A DNA stretch of 64,000 nucleotides from assembly GCF_009729075.1 (NCBI RefSeq), contig NZ_VTGY01000008.1, forward strand, positions 124,001 through 188,000, in the 5' to 3' direction. The position numbers were made by a program, and so were the translations under genes. Position 1 is the first letter of the stretch. Each line of letters begins with the position of its first letter. The notes under the pieces are model-generated. The model saw only the letters and a program-made list of their open reading frames with translations. It was not told the origin of the DNA and ran no database searches. The DNA is from Mycolicibacterium sp. CBMA 226. GTDB taxonomy: Bacteria; Actinomycetota; Actinomycetes; Mycobacteriales; Mycobacteriaceae. This document shows, piece after piece, positions 55,935 through 63,600 of this stretch.

Positions 55935-56380
55935 CCGATGGCTGGATAAGCAAAGGGCCTGCGGTGGTTGTGTACTGTGATGGCCCCGAGCGGGGTGACC
56001 GTCACGAAGCGGTCCCGTTAGCGTCGTACATTCGAGGCGACGACCATAAGTGGGCGCCGTTCCCGTCCGCGATGTTCCGTGGGCACACGTTCCCGATGGC
56101 TACGACGTCGGTTGACCATTTCGCTGGCATGGAACCGCTGCCGGGCGACCTGGCGCGGATGGCTGAACGAGCCGTCGTGCAAGCACCAGAGGGCTTGCCG
56201 AGGCATTGGCGCTGGCACTATCGCTGGCGTTGCGGCACCTGCGGTTTCGACTTGTCAGTCAATGATGCGCCTCTGGCCTGGGGGCTCTTCAACCGATGCA
56301 CGCGCGCGTCGGAGACCGGAGAAATTGCACTGCGGGAGATTGCCGCCGGGCAACGGGACGCGGCAACGACGCGACGCTAA
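55931..56380 (+). CDS. Phage-element protein with CxxC motif, unknown
   Basis: A 149-residue protein with a CGTCGFDL-type CxxC near residue 97 and a further Cys in FNRCTRA, suggesting one zinc site. It is rich in His and Trp around WRWHYRWRC. It directly overlaps the integrase stop (ATGA), so it is translated with the integrase and may modulate it; this is only positional. It occupies the place of the small gene next to the integrase in phiRv2. No family name was recognised. Confidence 0.55.
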   Translation: MTDGWISKGPAVVVYCDGPERGDRHEAVPLASYIRGDDHKWAPFPSAMFRGHTFPMATTSVDHFAGMEPLPGDLARMAERAVVQAPEGLPRHWRWHYRWRCGTCGFDLSVNDAPLAWGLFNRCTRASETGEIALREIAAGQRDAATTRR

Positions 56381-56415
56381 CGCGCAAGTCGTGACATTTC
56401 GGTACACTCGCTCCT

Positions 56416-56473
56416 AGCCGAATTGGTTCGGCTCCTCTAGTCGGAGGCAAAGCGGAATTTCCGCGTGCTCCGA
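56416..56473 (+). promoter_or_regulatory. Tandem hairpins in the leader of the excisionase-like gene
   Basis: The first hairpin has arms AGCCGAA (56416-56422) and TTCGGCT (56427-56433). The second is nested: an outer pair TCGGAG (56441-56446) and CTCCGA (56468-56473) encloses GCGGAA-T-TTCCGC (56452-56464), a perfect palindrome. The start codon is 11 bases on, and an AAAGAGG Shine-Dalgarno follows the outer arm. A TACACT -10-like hexamer lies at 56403-56408. It may be an operator, an attenuator or both. Confidence 0.5.
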
Positions 56474-56484
56474 AAGAGGTTCCC

Positions 56485-56682
56485 GTGGCGATCACCACAA
56501 AAACTCGCTTAGCTCCCAATCTGATTGGCGTGCCCCAGGCAGCCGAATACGCCGATGTGCATTACCGCACGATGCGACGCTGGATTCAGGAAGGCCGTAT
56601 CCGCGCCGTCCGGGTCGGCCCCAAACTGCTTAAGGTCGATTTGAATGAGCTTGAGCGCTTCATCGCAGGCGGTGCCCGGTAA
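56485..56682 (+). CDS. Excisionase-like MerR-type DNA-binding protein
   Basis: A GTG-started 65-residue protein with one winged helix-turn-helix. IGVPQAAEYADVHYRTMRRWIQEGR spans about residues 14-38 and VRVGPKLLKVDLNELERFI spans about 42-60, the excisionase family pattern. In phiRv-type elements such a protein is the recombination directionality factor that turns the integrase toward excision. Its stop shares a base with the next start (TAATG). Tandem hairpins lie in its leader. Confidence 0.8.
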   Translation: MAITTKTRLAPNLIGVPQAAEYADVHYRTMRRWIQEGRIRAVRVGPKLLKVDLNELERFIAGGAR

Positions 56683-56846
56683 TGCCGGGTCGCGAGGACG
56701 TCGAGCGATGGATCGACGGTCAGGTCGCCGCCGACGACATCATTGATCGGTGGGCGGAAAGACGCGCCGGAGCGCAAACCAATGAACAAAATCCGTTGCC
56801 CCGCAACGAAATTGATGACGACGCCAGGCCCGGAGGTGCGGCCTGA
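56682..56846 (+). CDS. 54-residue acidic protein, unknown
   Basis: It starts at the ATG overlapping the excisionase stop (TAATG) and ends in a TGA that overlaps the next ATG (TGATG). The sequence is strongly helical and acidic/basic (EDVERWIDGQ, DDIIDRWAERRAG), with a Gly-rich end. The tight overlaps and codon use support it as real. No family was recognised. Confidence 0.55.
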   Translation: MPGREDVERWIDGQVAADDIIDRWAERRAGAQTNEQNPLPRNEIDDDARPGGAA

Positions 56847-57034
56847 TGGAAACGAAAGAAAAGTGCCCGGGCTCGGCAACCCAGGCGCTTCCCGACAACA
56901 CAACCACTAACCCCGAGTATAGCTTGCTGCGCTCCGTCCGGTGCCACCGCTGCGGCCTGCGGCTAACTGCACCGAAATCGGTTGCCGCGCAGATAGGTCC
57001 GGTATGTCGCGGTAAGACGACTACCCATGGCTGA
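56846..57034 (+). CDS. DUF6011-like zinc-knuckle protein
   Basis: A 62-residue protein with VRCHRCGLRLTAPKSVA and GPVCRG in its C-terminal half. This C-x2-C plus GP-x-C pattern is typical of the small zinc-binding DUF6011 proteins of phages and other mobile elements. The Shine-Dalgarno for it lies in the preceding gene. It overlaps the primase start by 8 bases, so it is part of the replication module. Confidence 0.65.
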   Translation: METKEKCPGSATQALPDNTTTNPEYSLLRSVRCHRCGLRLTAPKSVAAQIGPVCRGKTTTHG

Positions 57035-58679
57035 CCGCGCGATTGACCGGTGCCGGGACGCCTGGCGAAATGCGGGACTGATTTGGCAGGACCGCCCCGG
57101 GGACGTTGCGCGCGCTCAGGCCCCGAGGCATTCACCGGCTGACCGGTCGGTGACGTTTCGGCAGATCGAGGGTCGAGTACTGGTGCACTCGCATGCGGAC
57201 GATAAGGCTGCTGTGCTCGACGCAGTGGGGTTGACTATGGCGGACCTGTTCGACAGTCAGAGGGGTGCGGAGTACCACTACCCAGACGGGCGCAGGGTGC
57301 GGCGCACGCCTGACAAGAAATTCTCGCAGAACGGAAACACCAAAGGCCGCAGCCTTTTCCGAACAGAGTTCGGCGACGCCACGACGGTGTATGTCGCTGA
57401 AGGGGAACAAGATGTGCTGGCACTCGAATCGGCGGGTGTCGCGGCCACGTGTTCGGCAATGGGTGCGGGTAAGGCCCATTTCGCGGACTGGTCGCCGCTG
57501 GCTGGCAAGACCGTGGTGATCGTGGCCGACAACGATGACCCCGGCCGTAAGCACGCCCAGCAGGTTTCGGCGCAGCTGGACGGTATCGCCAACACGGTGC
57601 GGGTAGTAGTGGCGAAGGTGGGCAAGGATTTCGCCGACCACTACGCCGCTGGTTACGGGCTCGATGACCTGGAACCAAGGGCGGCAACGGAATCCGAAGA
57701 CACTACCGACCTCCTTGCCGATATACGGTCGGCGGCTGAACTTGACGACATGGTGCTTCCGCCGTTGGTTGAACACATACCCTGGCTTGTCACCGAGGGA
57801 TTCGGCTTCTTAGCCGGAGCACCGAAGGTCGGAAAGTCCTGGCTAGCGATAGCTTTGGCACTCGCAGTTGCACAGGGCGGAATGGTGCTCAACTCGATCA
57901 AAGTCGAACCACGAGCTGTACTACTGCTCGCGCTCGAAGACGGAGACCGCCGATTGCAGACCAGGATGCGCGCCGTCAATGGGGACGACCCGCTACCGGG
58001 GAACCTCGACTATCTGACCGATGTAACGCCGCAGGTACTCATTCCGACGATCACCGCATGGCTGGCACGGCATGCCGCCGACGAGAATCCGCCGCTGGTA
58101 ATCCTCGATACCTTCGGCAAGGCGCGCGGGCAGCGCAGGCCGGGCGAAGACCCTTACATAGCGGATTACCAACTGGGAACACAGTTCAAGCAAGCCGCCA
58201 AGACAGTGCCAGGGTCAGCCATCCTAGCGGTTCACCACACGCGCAAAATGTCGGCAGATGACTTTGTGGCCACCGTAGCTGGCTCCCAAGGCATTACCGG
58301 CAGCGCCGATTATGTACTGGTGCTCACTCGAAAGCGCAAGAGCGACGAAGGCTTACTGTCGGTCACTGGGCGGGACATTCACGAAGAGGAATACGCCCTG
58401 TTGGTGACAAACGGTATCTGGCATCTCGATGGCTACAACCTGATCATGGCGGCGGAAGCGGCCGATGAGCGCCGCGACAAGGGCAACCTCAATGAGCGCT
58501 CCCAAGCTGTGTTGGAGTTCGTCAACTCGCGCGCGCAAACCAGTCCCGGCGACCTGGTGACAGAACTGGGCATCGAGCGCAGGCAAGCCAGTGTGTACCT
58601 GTCGCGGCTGCTTGACGCGGGACGTATCAGGAAAACCGGGCGCGGGACCTACGCCCCTCTGTTGGAGGTCGTGACGTAG
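57027..58679 (+). CDS. TOPRIM/AAA primase-helicase (replication protein)
   Basis: A 550-residue replication protein. A TOPRIM-like region (about 115-210) has YVAEGEQDVLAL with the metal Glu and VIVADNDDPGRKH with the Asp cluster. A RecA/AAA_25-type ATPase (about 245-440) has Walker A GAPKVGKSW and Walker B PLVILDTFGKARG, with HHTRK further on. The C-terminal winged helix (about 490-545) is RQASVYLSRLLDAGRI. The zinc-ribbon of a classical primase is absent. In phiRv elements a protein of this kind occupies this position. It probably initiates element replication, and the tandem repeat just downstream may be its origin. Confidence 0.82.
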   Translation: MADRAIDRCRDAWRNAGLIWQDRPGDVARAQAPRHSPADRSVTFRQIEGRVLVHSHADDKAAVLDAVGLTMADLFDSQRGAEYHYPDGRRVRRTPDKKFSQNGNTKGRSLFRTEFGDATTVYVAEGEQDVLALESAGVAATCSAMGAGKAHFADWSPLAGKTVVIVADNDDPGRKHAQQVSAQLDGIANTVRVVVAKVGKDFADHYAAGYGLDDLEPRAATESEDTTDLLADIRSAAELDDMVLPPLVEHIPWLVTEGFGFLAGAPKVGKSWLAIALALAVAQGGMVLNSIKVEPRAVLLLALEDGDRRLQTRMRAVNGDDPLPGNLDYLTDVTPQVLIPTITAWLARHAADENPPLVILDTFGKARGQRRPGEDPYIADYQLGTQFKQAAKTVPGSAILAVHHTRKMSADDFVATVAGSQGITGSADYVLVLTRKRKSDEGLLSVTGRDIHEEEYALLVTNGIWHLDGYNLIMAAEAADERRDKGNLNERSQAVLEFVNSRAQTSPGDLVTELGIERRQASVYLSRLLDAGRIRKTGRGTYAPLLEVVT

Positions 58680-58803
58680 CCACCCCACGTCGATTGATTC
58701 GGGCAACGGGGGGTCTGACCTATCGGTGGGGCACGCGCGGCCAGACCCGCAGACACCTATTGACCCCAGAGGGCGCTGACGGTACGACTGCCTAAACGCG
58801 ATT

Positions 58804-58839
58804 TGTTGTATGTGTTGTATGTGTTGTATGTGTTGTTTA
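58804..58839 (+). repeat. 9-bp tandem repeat, candidate origin iterons
   Basis: TGTTGTATG is repeated three times head to tail from 58804 to 58830. A partial fourth copy (TGTTGTTTA) follows. The reverse complement CATACAACA is related to TACAACGTATACAAC at 58852-58866, so an inverted partner stands just after the array. The AT-rich array is 125 bases after the primase-helicase stop, the usual place for a replication origin. From 58680 to 59005 there is no supported gene. Confidence 0.55.
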
Positions 58840-58919
58840 TTTGTCAACGGTTACAACGTATACAACACCGCTTCACGCCCATGGCCTTACAAGTTGCCCG
58901 CCGGGTGTGAGTCGACATG

Positions 58920-58942
58920 ACTCACCAGATCATTAGGTGAGT
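58920..58942. promoter_or_regulatory. ACTCACC/GGTGAGT inverted repeat
   Basis: Perfect 7-bp arms at 58920-58926 and 58936-58942 with a 9-base loop. It is 64 bases before the DUF732 gene. It could be an operator or a weak terminator for the replication module. No U tract is seen. Confidence 0.4.
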
Positions 58943-59005
58943 TGCACCACGTAGTCCTGGCAATCCGCTGCCGCGTGCCCTCACTCCCGCGTACTCTCCC
59001 CAGCC

Positions 59006-59899
59006 ATGGGAGGCGACGACGCGGAAGCGACCAACCTCGCCCCGGTGCCCACCGACCCGACAGAATCGGCCGAGGTAATCAGTGCGCCGACGCAGCTTGC
59101 ATATGCGTGGGCTGCGGATGACTCCGAGGATGACGTACCGGCGGGCTGGTTCACACCGGCCCGAATTACCGCGCTCGGCGTCGCGGCGGGCCTCGTTGCT
59201 ATCGCTGTGGCGGGTGCAGTGATGGCGATCTACCTACCTTCCCGCGAGGAACCGGCGTCGATTGCACAGACACCTCTCGCTCCGCCACCTGAAGCCAATC
59301 ATCAGGTGCCGACGGCTGGGCCGGCACAGGCGACGTCCACTCCACCACCGGCACCAATCCCTCCACCTCTGCCAGTGCTTAAAGGACTCGACGGGAAGTT
59401 CATCGCCGAGATGCGCGGCTATGGCGTGCCAGTCAACGATCACGACCCACAATGGACCGTCAACCTTGCTCAAGCCACCTGCGCAACAGTGCGCGACAAA
59501 GGGCCAACCCAATACCCGCCAGGGACCTCCACGCTTCAACATCTGACCGAGGGCATTATGAGCCTCAACCACGACTGGTCATATCAGCAAGCCAGCCGCT
59601 TCACCAGCAGTGCGGTCAACTACTACTGCCCAGAAATACGGGGTCCAAGCCAACAAGACATCGCAGCGATGCCGCCAGATCAGCGGTTCCTCGCGATGCT
59701 CCAGGACCACCTGGGCTTTACCACCACCGACCACGGCGTCTCGGTGATCAATGGCGCCCAGCAGTGGTGCACATGGAAGGCCCAGGGTTGGGGGAATGAC
59801 CAGATTCTCGATCAGTCTGCTGCTGGTCATATATCTCGTGACGACATGAGAAAGATGGTCGAGATCGCGATCGACGTCTACTGTCCCCAATACCGGTAA
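59006..59899 (+). CDS. Membrane-anchored double-DUF732 protein, element cargo
   Basis: A 297-residue protein. An acidic cytoplasmic N-terminus (about 1-50) precedes one membrane helix (ITALGVAAGLVAIAVAGAV, about 54-76) and a Pro-rich linker (about 90-125). Two DUF732-like domains follow, at about 126-205 and 215-297. Each ends in a Cys-containing helix (VNYYCPEI and IDVYCPQYR), and each has a second Cys (ATCATV and QWCTW), so one disulfide per domain is likely. DUF732 is a secreted mycobacterial domain. Its presence on a phage-like element suggests host-derived cargo. No clear Shine-Dalgarno is seen. The function is unknown. Confidence 0.68.
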   Translation: MGGDDAEATNLAPVPTDPTESAEVISAPTQLAYAWAADDSEDDVPAGWFTPARITALGVAAGLVAIAVAGAVMAIYLPSREEPASIAQTPLAPPPEANHQVPTAGPAQATSTPPPAPIPPPLPVLKGLDGKFIAEMRGYGVPVNDHDPQWTVNLAQATCATVRDKGPTQYPPGTSTLQHLTEGIMSLNHDWSYQQASRFTSSAVNYYCPEIRGPSQQDIAAMPPDQRFLAMLQDHLGFTTTDHGVSVINGAQQWCTWKAQGWGNDQILDQSAAGHISRDDMRKMVEIAIDVYCPQYR

Positions 59900-60068
59900 C
59901 TCCGGCGAAGGGGATCAGCACAACGGCCGGAAGCGCGAAACCTGTTGCGGTACAGGGCCATCTCACTGCCGATCGGATTCACACAAAGATGACGCCTAGC
60001 CGGTCTCCCTTTTTTAGGCGACGACCAATCCCGCTGATCGTCAAGGCGTGACTTTTCGCCCGCTATTA

Positions 60069-60259
60069 GTGACGTCACCATGTCGGCATCACATGTCACC
60101 TGGTGCCAGATTTGCTAGGGTATTTGCGCTGGTATTCGCGGTATTCATCGGTAAATCCGGTGACATTTTGGGTGACACCAAGGACCTCTTACTAGAGGCG
60201 TAATGCGTCACACATTTTGTGCACCACTTGCCTACCGAGAGTAATAATTGTAGGTAAGT
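60069..60259. promoter_or_regulatory. GGTGACA motif cluster and hairpins in a gene-free stretch
   Basis: The 392 bases from 59900 to 60291 hold no supported gene. GTGACGTCAC, a perfect palindrome, is at 60069-60078. TGTCACC is at 60094, and GGTGACA is at 60159 and 60171, 12 bases apart. Hairpins follow: CCTCT-TACT-AGAGG at 60185-60198 and ACTTGCCTAC/GTAGGTAAGT at 60226-60259 (10 bp, one G-T pair). The cluster lies just before the late-type genes and could be a control region. Confidence 0.45.
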
Positions 60260-60291
60260 AACAGGGTATTTCGCGCAGGCTAGGCCACCGC

Positions 60292-60801
60292 ATGAGAAGT
60301 AAAGATCTTTTACCGCATGGCACCGCTAAACGGTACCGCGCTGGGTGCGCTGACGGCGTCGACGGCGGTCCGTGCCAGGCATGTAAAAGAGCCGAAGCGG
60401 ACAGGCGCAAGTCATTTAGGGCAAAGCGTCCAGACAAACCCAGAATGCCGAAAATCGCATCCGTGATTTCCCTGCCGACGAACAAGGTGGAGCCCGAACA
60501 ACCGCCCAAGAATGAGTCGAAAGAGCCTGGGCCCGCCGAGCAGAACGTCCTGGATATGGTGGCTCGCGAGCCAGAGAAAGCCGCTGATCACCCGGCGGAT
60601 GTGGTGGCCGCGATCGCCGTCGGGCGGCTGATGGATGACCCAAGAACATACGGTGCGATGGCTGACCGGCTGAGCCGCGAGTATCGGGCCGCGTGCGCAG
60701 CGGCGTTCAGCGGACCTCGAAAGAAGAGCCGTTCGCGGCTCGCCGCGATCAGCCGTATGACGGAGAACACCCCGAATACCCAAGCAAGGCAGGCAACATG
60801 A
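60292..60801 (+). CDS. Small-terminase-like DNA-binding protein
   Basis: A 169-residue protein. The N-terminal part has a small Cys motif (HGTAKRYRAGC then PCQACKRAE) as in many actinophage DNA-binding proteins. The middle is a polar linker. The C-terminal part (about 85-165), with VVAAIAVGRLMDDPRTYGAM and GPRKKSRSRLAAI, resembles the helical P27-type small terminase subunit. In phiRv2 a small terminase occupies this place. No large subunit is seen in the window. It overlaps the next gene by ATGA. The assignment is tentative. Confidence 0.45.
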   Translation: MRSKDLLPHGTAKRYRAGCADGVDGGPCQACKRAEADRRKSFRAKRPDKPRMPKIASVISLPTNKVEPEQPPKNESKEPGPAEQNVLDMVAREPEKAADHPADVVAAIAVGRLMDDPRTYGAMADRLSREYRAACAAAFSGPRKKSRSRLAAISRMTENTPNTQARQAT

Positions 60802-61250
60802 TCGAAACCAGCAACCCAGCGAACCGGCATGGCGGGGCTGTCGTCGTGCAGCGTCACGCGCTACTGATGGCTTGCGTGGTGCTTAACCAGGTAGTCGAGA
60901 ACCCCTGCACGCCAGACGATCTGCGCGAAGCCGCGCGGGATGTATACGGGGAGATGAATTTCTGGGCCACCTTCGGCGAGTATGCCGCTGAATACGCCAA
61001 ACCCGACCCATTGCCGTTTACTCTCCGGTGGCCCGGTGAGGCCACCGGCAGGGTGGACCGCATCGCTGCCGCGAATCCGTTTGCGGTGCAACATCTGCCA
61101 GCGTACTTTGCCATGGCGCGCACCATGGCGAGGCACATTGACGACGAGGGTAACGGCTTGCCGTTCCGAATGGACTGCCTTGAGTCGCTTGAGATGGTGC
61201 TGACGGGCATCAAGGAACACATCGCAGACGCCCAGTCGGAGGGGTGGTGA
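60798..61250 (+). CDS. Element protein, 150 aa, unknown
   Basis: A soluble helical protein. It starts at the ATG at 60798 (ATGA overlap, with AGGC upstream). The sequence has DDLREAARDVYGEMNFWATF and a C-terminal region LPAYFAMARTMARHIDDEG. It shows no signal or membrane segment. No family was recognised. Its place between the small terminase-like gene and the protease suggests a late structural or packaging role. Confidence 0.55.
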   Translation: MIETSNPANRHGGAVVVQRHALLMACVVLNQVVENPCTPDDLREAARDVYGEMNFWATFGEYAAEYAKPDPLPFTLRWPGEATGRVDRIAAANPFAVQHLPAYFAMARTMARHIDDEGNGLPFRMDCLESLEMVLTGIKEHIADAQSEGW

Positions 61251-61256
61251 TCCCAC

Positions 61257-61409
61257 ATGTGGATTCGCCTGCGTCAAAGTATCAAGGGCACGTACTGCGA
61301 CTACGTGGACCCGAAGATTCACAGCGTCATCGACGTTGACGGCGTCACCGCTTTCACCTTGGTCGCTTGCGGCGCGGCTGAGCTTGAAGAACAACGATGG
61401 ATCGGCTGA
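61257..61409 (+). CDS. 50-residue protein, unknown
   Basis: A short ORF beginning six bases after the previous stop and ending 33 bases before the next start. It encodes a basic start (MWIRLRQSIKGTYCDYVD) followed by a beta-type stretch and an acidic end. A GGAGGGG Shine-Dalgarno lies in the preceding gene. The protein is probably real because of its spacing. No family was recognised. Confidence 0.45.
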   Translation: MWIRLRQSIKGTYCDYVDPKIHSVIDVDGVTAFTLVACGAAELEEQRWIG

Positions 61410-61442
61410 CGGGCAAATATCAACGAAAGGCAAGGCAGGGCA

Positions 61443-61727
61443 ATGAAGATCAAGATGAAACGAAACCTGATCGGCGTTCTCGAAGGGCATACGAATCCGC
61501 GCCGTGGGCAGGTCATCAGTACGAATGATGTTATGGCACAACGTCTGTGCCGGTGGGGGTACGCGACGCCCGACCTTCGGGCCGAGCTGCCCGACAATGG
61601 TCTTCCCGAGGAAAGCGTCGCGGACATGCTGACCTTGATAGACGGCGGCATCGTTTACCACCCTCCCACGCCAACGAACATCGGTAGGCATGGCTACGTC
61701 CATTCGAACGGCAACGGGGTCTGGTGA
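61443..61727 (+). CDS. Element protein, 94 aa, unknown
   Basis: A small basic protein with a good GCAGGG Shine-Dalgarno. MKIKMKRNLIGVLEGHTNPR suggests a beta-strand-rich start like small phage head-tail proteins, then acidic residues in the middle (PEESVADMLTLIDGG). No signal or membrane segment is seen. The next gene starts one base after its stop. Family not recognised. Confidence 0.5.
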   Translation: MKIKMKRNLIGVLEGHTNPRRGQVISTNDVMAQRLCRWGYATPDLRAELPDNGLPEESVADMLTLIDGGIVYHPPTPTNIGRHGYVHSNGNGVW

Positions 61728-61728
61728 G

Positions 61729-62421
61729 ATGGGCGGCGAAGGTTATTCACAGGCCGAGGCCGAGGACGCCATCTTCCAACTGATCGATGAACCGGTGCCA
61801 GTGGATGTTGAGCCGTATTGGAATACTTTGGGCCGCATCGGCATAAGCGCACAGGCGATGGCCTTGGCCCGGCATCCGCTTCTGCGGGAGGCGAAGTGGA
61901 GCACGGTCTCTGACCATGTCAAATTCCTGACGATTACCTACGGCAGCATGTCCGACGGCACCGAGGATGACCTACAGGCCACCATTCGGTGCGAAATACA
62001 CAAGCAGGTCAACGCGTTTCACGAGGCGGAGGCCAAAAAGACGGAGCAAGAAATGGGCGACAACTGGGTTTACCAAAAGGAGAAAGTATGGAAGCTCCAG
62101 GATGGCCCTGGTGGTGTCTTCTATACGAAAAACCAAGCGGCACTGTGGCTCAAAACGGTGCTCAGCAGCCCCGAACTTACAGAGCTGCATTGGGAGTTTC
62201 TGCACGGGCTCGATGCAGAGACTATGGTCGAGCCCCCTTTGCAGTGCTTAGCGGTCGTGAACAACCGTGACGCCATGATGAATGGCCCGCTCTGGGAAAC
62301 ACTGTCGAGTTCTGTTCAGGCATGGGTGATTTGGGTCGACCAATCGGAAGTCGACGGCCTTACCCATGAAGTGATCAACGTCGTGGTTGAGTTCTATGAC
62401 GATGAGGAAGTGACATTGTGA
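61729..62421 (+). CDS. Element protein, 230 aa, unknown
   Basis: A mostly acidic protein with about 20 per cent Asp/Glu and many Trp. The ATG at 61729, one base after the previous stop, was chosen; an in-frame ATG at 61690 would overlap the preceding gene by 38 bases. It has no recognised motif. The C-terminal HEVINVVVEFYDDEEVTL is strongly acidic. Co-translation with the protease (GTGA overlap) suggests a head or packaging role, but this is inference. Confidence 0.55.
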   Translation: MGGEGYSQAEAEDAIFQLIDEPVPVDVEPYWNTLGRIGISAQAMALARHPLLREAKWSTVSDHVKFLTITYGSMSDGTEDDLQATIRCEIHKQVNAFHEAEAKKTEQEMGDNWVYQKEKVWKLQDGPGGVFYTKNQAALWLKTVLSSPELTELHWEFLHGLDAETMVEPPLQCLAVVNNRDAMMNGPLWETLSSSVQAWVIWVDQSEVDGLTHEVINVVVEFYDDEEVTL

Positions 62422-63251
62422 CACAGGCATCTGGTGAGGAATTGCGTTACATCGCAACGGTTGCCGACCAGTCGACGGAGTTAAACAGGCGCATTGGTGG
62501 CATAGGGGTGCCGTACGGCAAAATGAGCCTGCTGCTGCCGGGTGGGTTCTATGAGGTGGTGGAACCCGGCGCGCTGGCCAAATCCCTTGCCGCTAAGACC
62601 AATATAGTCAGCCGGCTCGAACATCACCCCGAGTGGCTTTTAGCGAGCACCGCTGGGAAGACGATGCGCGTAGACGACACGGAGCAGGGCCTCCTGTACG
62701 ACCTGGACTTGCCAAGCACCAGCGCTGGCCGCGACACCTACGCGTTGGTCAAGCGGGGCGACCTTCGCGGGGCCTCAATGAGCTTCACGGCCATTGAGCA
62801 AGAGTTTCGCCATGAAGGTGCCGCTCTCGTCCGACACCTGCTGGAAATCAGATGCACAGAGATTTCGCCAGTCGCGCAGCCTGCGTACGGTGACGAAACG
62901 TCAACGGCCCTGCGGAGTCTGGCGGCTCAGGTGAATGCTGACCCGGATGACGTGTTCGCGCTCGCGCAGCGGTCAGAATTGCGTTCATTGTTCACGGTCA
63001 CCCATCAGTTCGTTTCGGCAACGCCGACCGTCGAGCCCGGTCACATGGCCGAGACCCGGCAGGCCAGGACGATGGACCCAATTGAATGTCTGAAGGTGCT
63101 TGACTCGCGCCGCACGATGGACCCAGACGTGGCGCTGCGGCTCCTCGACAGCCGAAAGAAAGCCGAAGACAGTGGCTTCAGGGAGCCGCCGCGTGCTCCT
63201 CAGCTGGACCGCCACGGCCACTCGACAGACTGGCACCCGGGCCAGCGATAG
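62418..63251 (+). CDS. HK97-family prohead protease
   Basis: A GTG-started 277-residue protein. The core (about 1-185) has the HK97 prohead protease features: IGGIGVPYGKMS, the catalytic His region SRLEHHPEWL, the nucleophile Ser in GASMSFT near residue 118, and EISPVAQPAYGDETS near 152. The C-terminal 90 residues are unusual: MDPIECLKVLDSRR is followed by MDPDVALRLLDSRK, an apparent 15-residue duplication. It resembles the protease of phiRv1/phiRv2. A major capsid gene does not follow within the window. Coupled upstream by GTGA. Confidence 0.8.
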   Translation: MTQASGEELRYIATVADQSTELNRRIGGIGVPYGKMSLLLPGGFYEVVEPGALAKSLAAKTNIVSRLEHHPEWLLASTAGKTMRVDDTEQGLLYDLDLPSTSAGRDTYALVKRGDLRGASMSFTAIEQEFRHEGAALVRHLLEIRCTEISPVAQPAYGDETSTALRSLAAQVNADPDDVFALAQRSELRSLFTVTHQFVSATPTVEPGHMAETRQARTMDPIECLKVLDSRRTMDPDVALRLLDSRKKAEDSGFREPPRAPQLDRHGHSTDWHPGQR

Positions 63252-63357
63252 GCCACCGGCCCGGGGCGCGGACGGCCTGTGCGTTGTTCCTGCCGACGCG
63301 CCGCCAGTGGGGTACTGCCCGGCCCCCGGTTGACGCGCCCTGGGACCGGTTCAACTC

Positions 63358-63502
63358 AGCGTCATCGTCTCGAACGACACATAGCGTCATCCGCCGAGCG
63401 TCATCGCCCATGGTCTATAGCGTCATCGCGCCTGGCGCAGTGAGTGAAACAAGTCCAGAAAACTGAACCTCGGGTCCAGAAACCATACCCCAAGTCCAGG
63501 AA
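63358..63502 (+). repeat. Two adjoining direct-repeat sets after the protease gene
   Basis: AGCGTCATC occurs four times, at 63358, 63383, 63397 and 63419. Then GTCCAG with A/G-AA occurs three times, at 63453, 63474 and 63494, spaced 21 and 20 bases apart, near two helical turns. The region 63252-63600 has no supported gene. The repeats could be an origin, a packaging site or operators for the small gene at 63601. Confidence 0.6.
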
Positions 63503-63600
63503 GTTGGAATCCAAAGGCGTTGTGTAAAAACAGGTTTCGGGGTATTGACACGTGATCTAACGTCAGAGAAACGGAACCCGGAGCCGAGAGGGTGAGAATC

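Noticed and set aside
58804..58839. The tandem array as a CRISPR
   Set aside because: Units are 9 bases long and contiguous, with no spacers and no cas genes.
58353..58847. A 164-codon minus-strand frame beginning with repeated His-Ile-Gln
   Set aside because: The repeat comes from the 9-bp array. The remainder is antisense to the primase-helicase gene.
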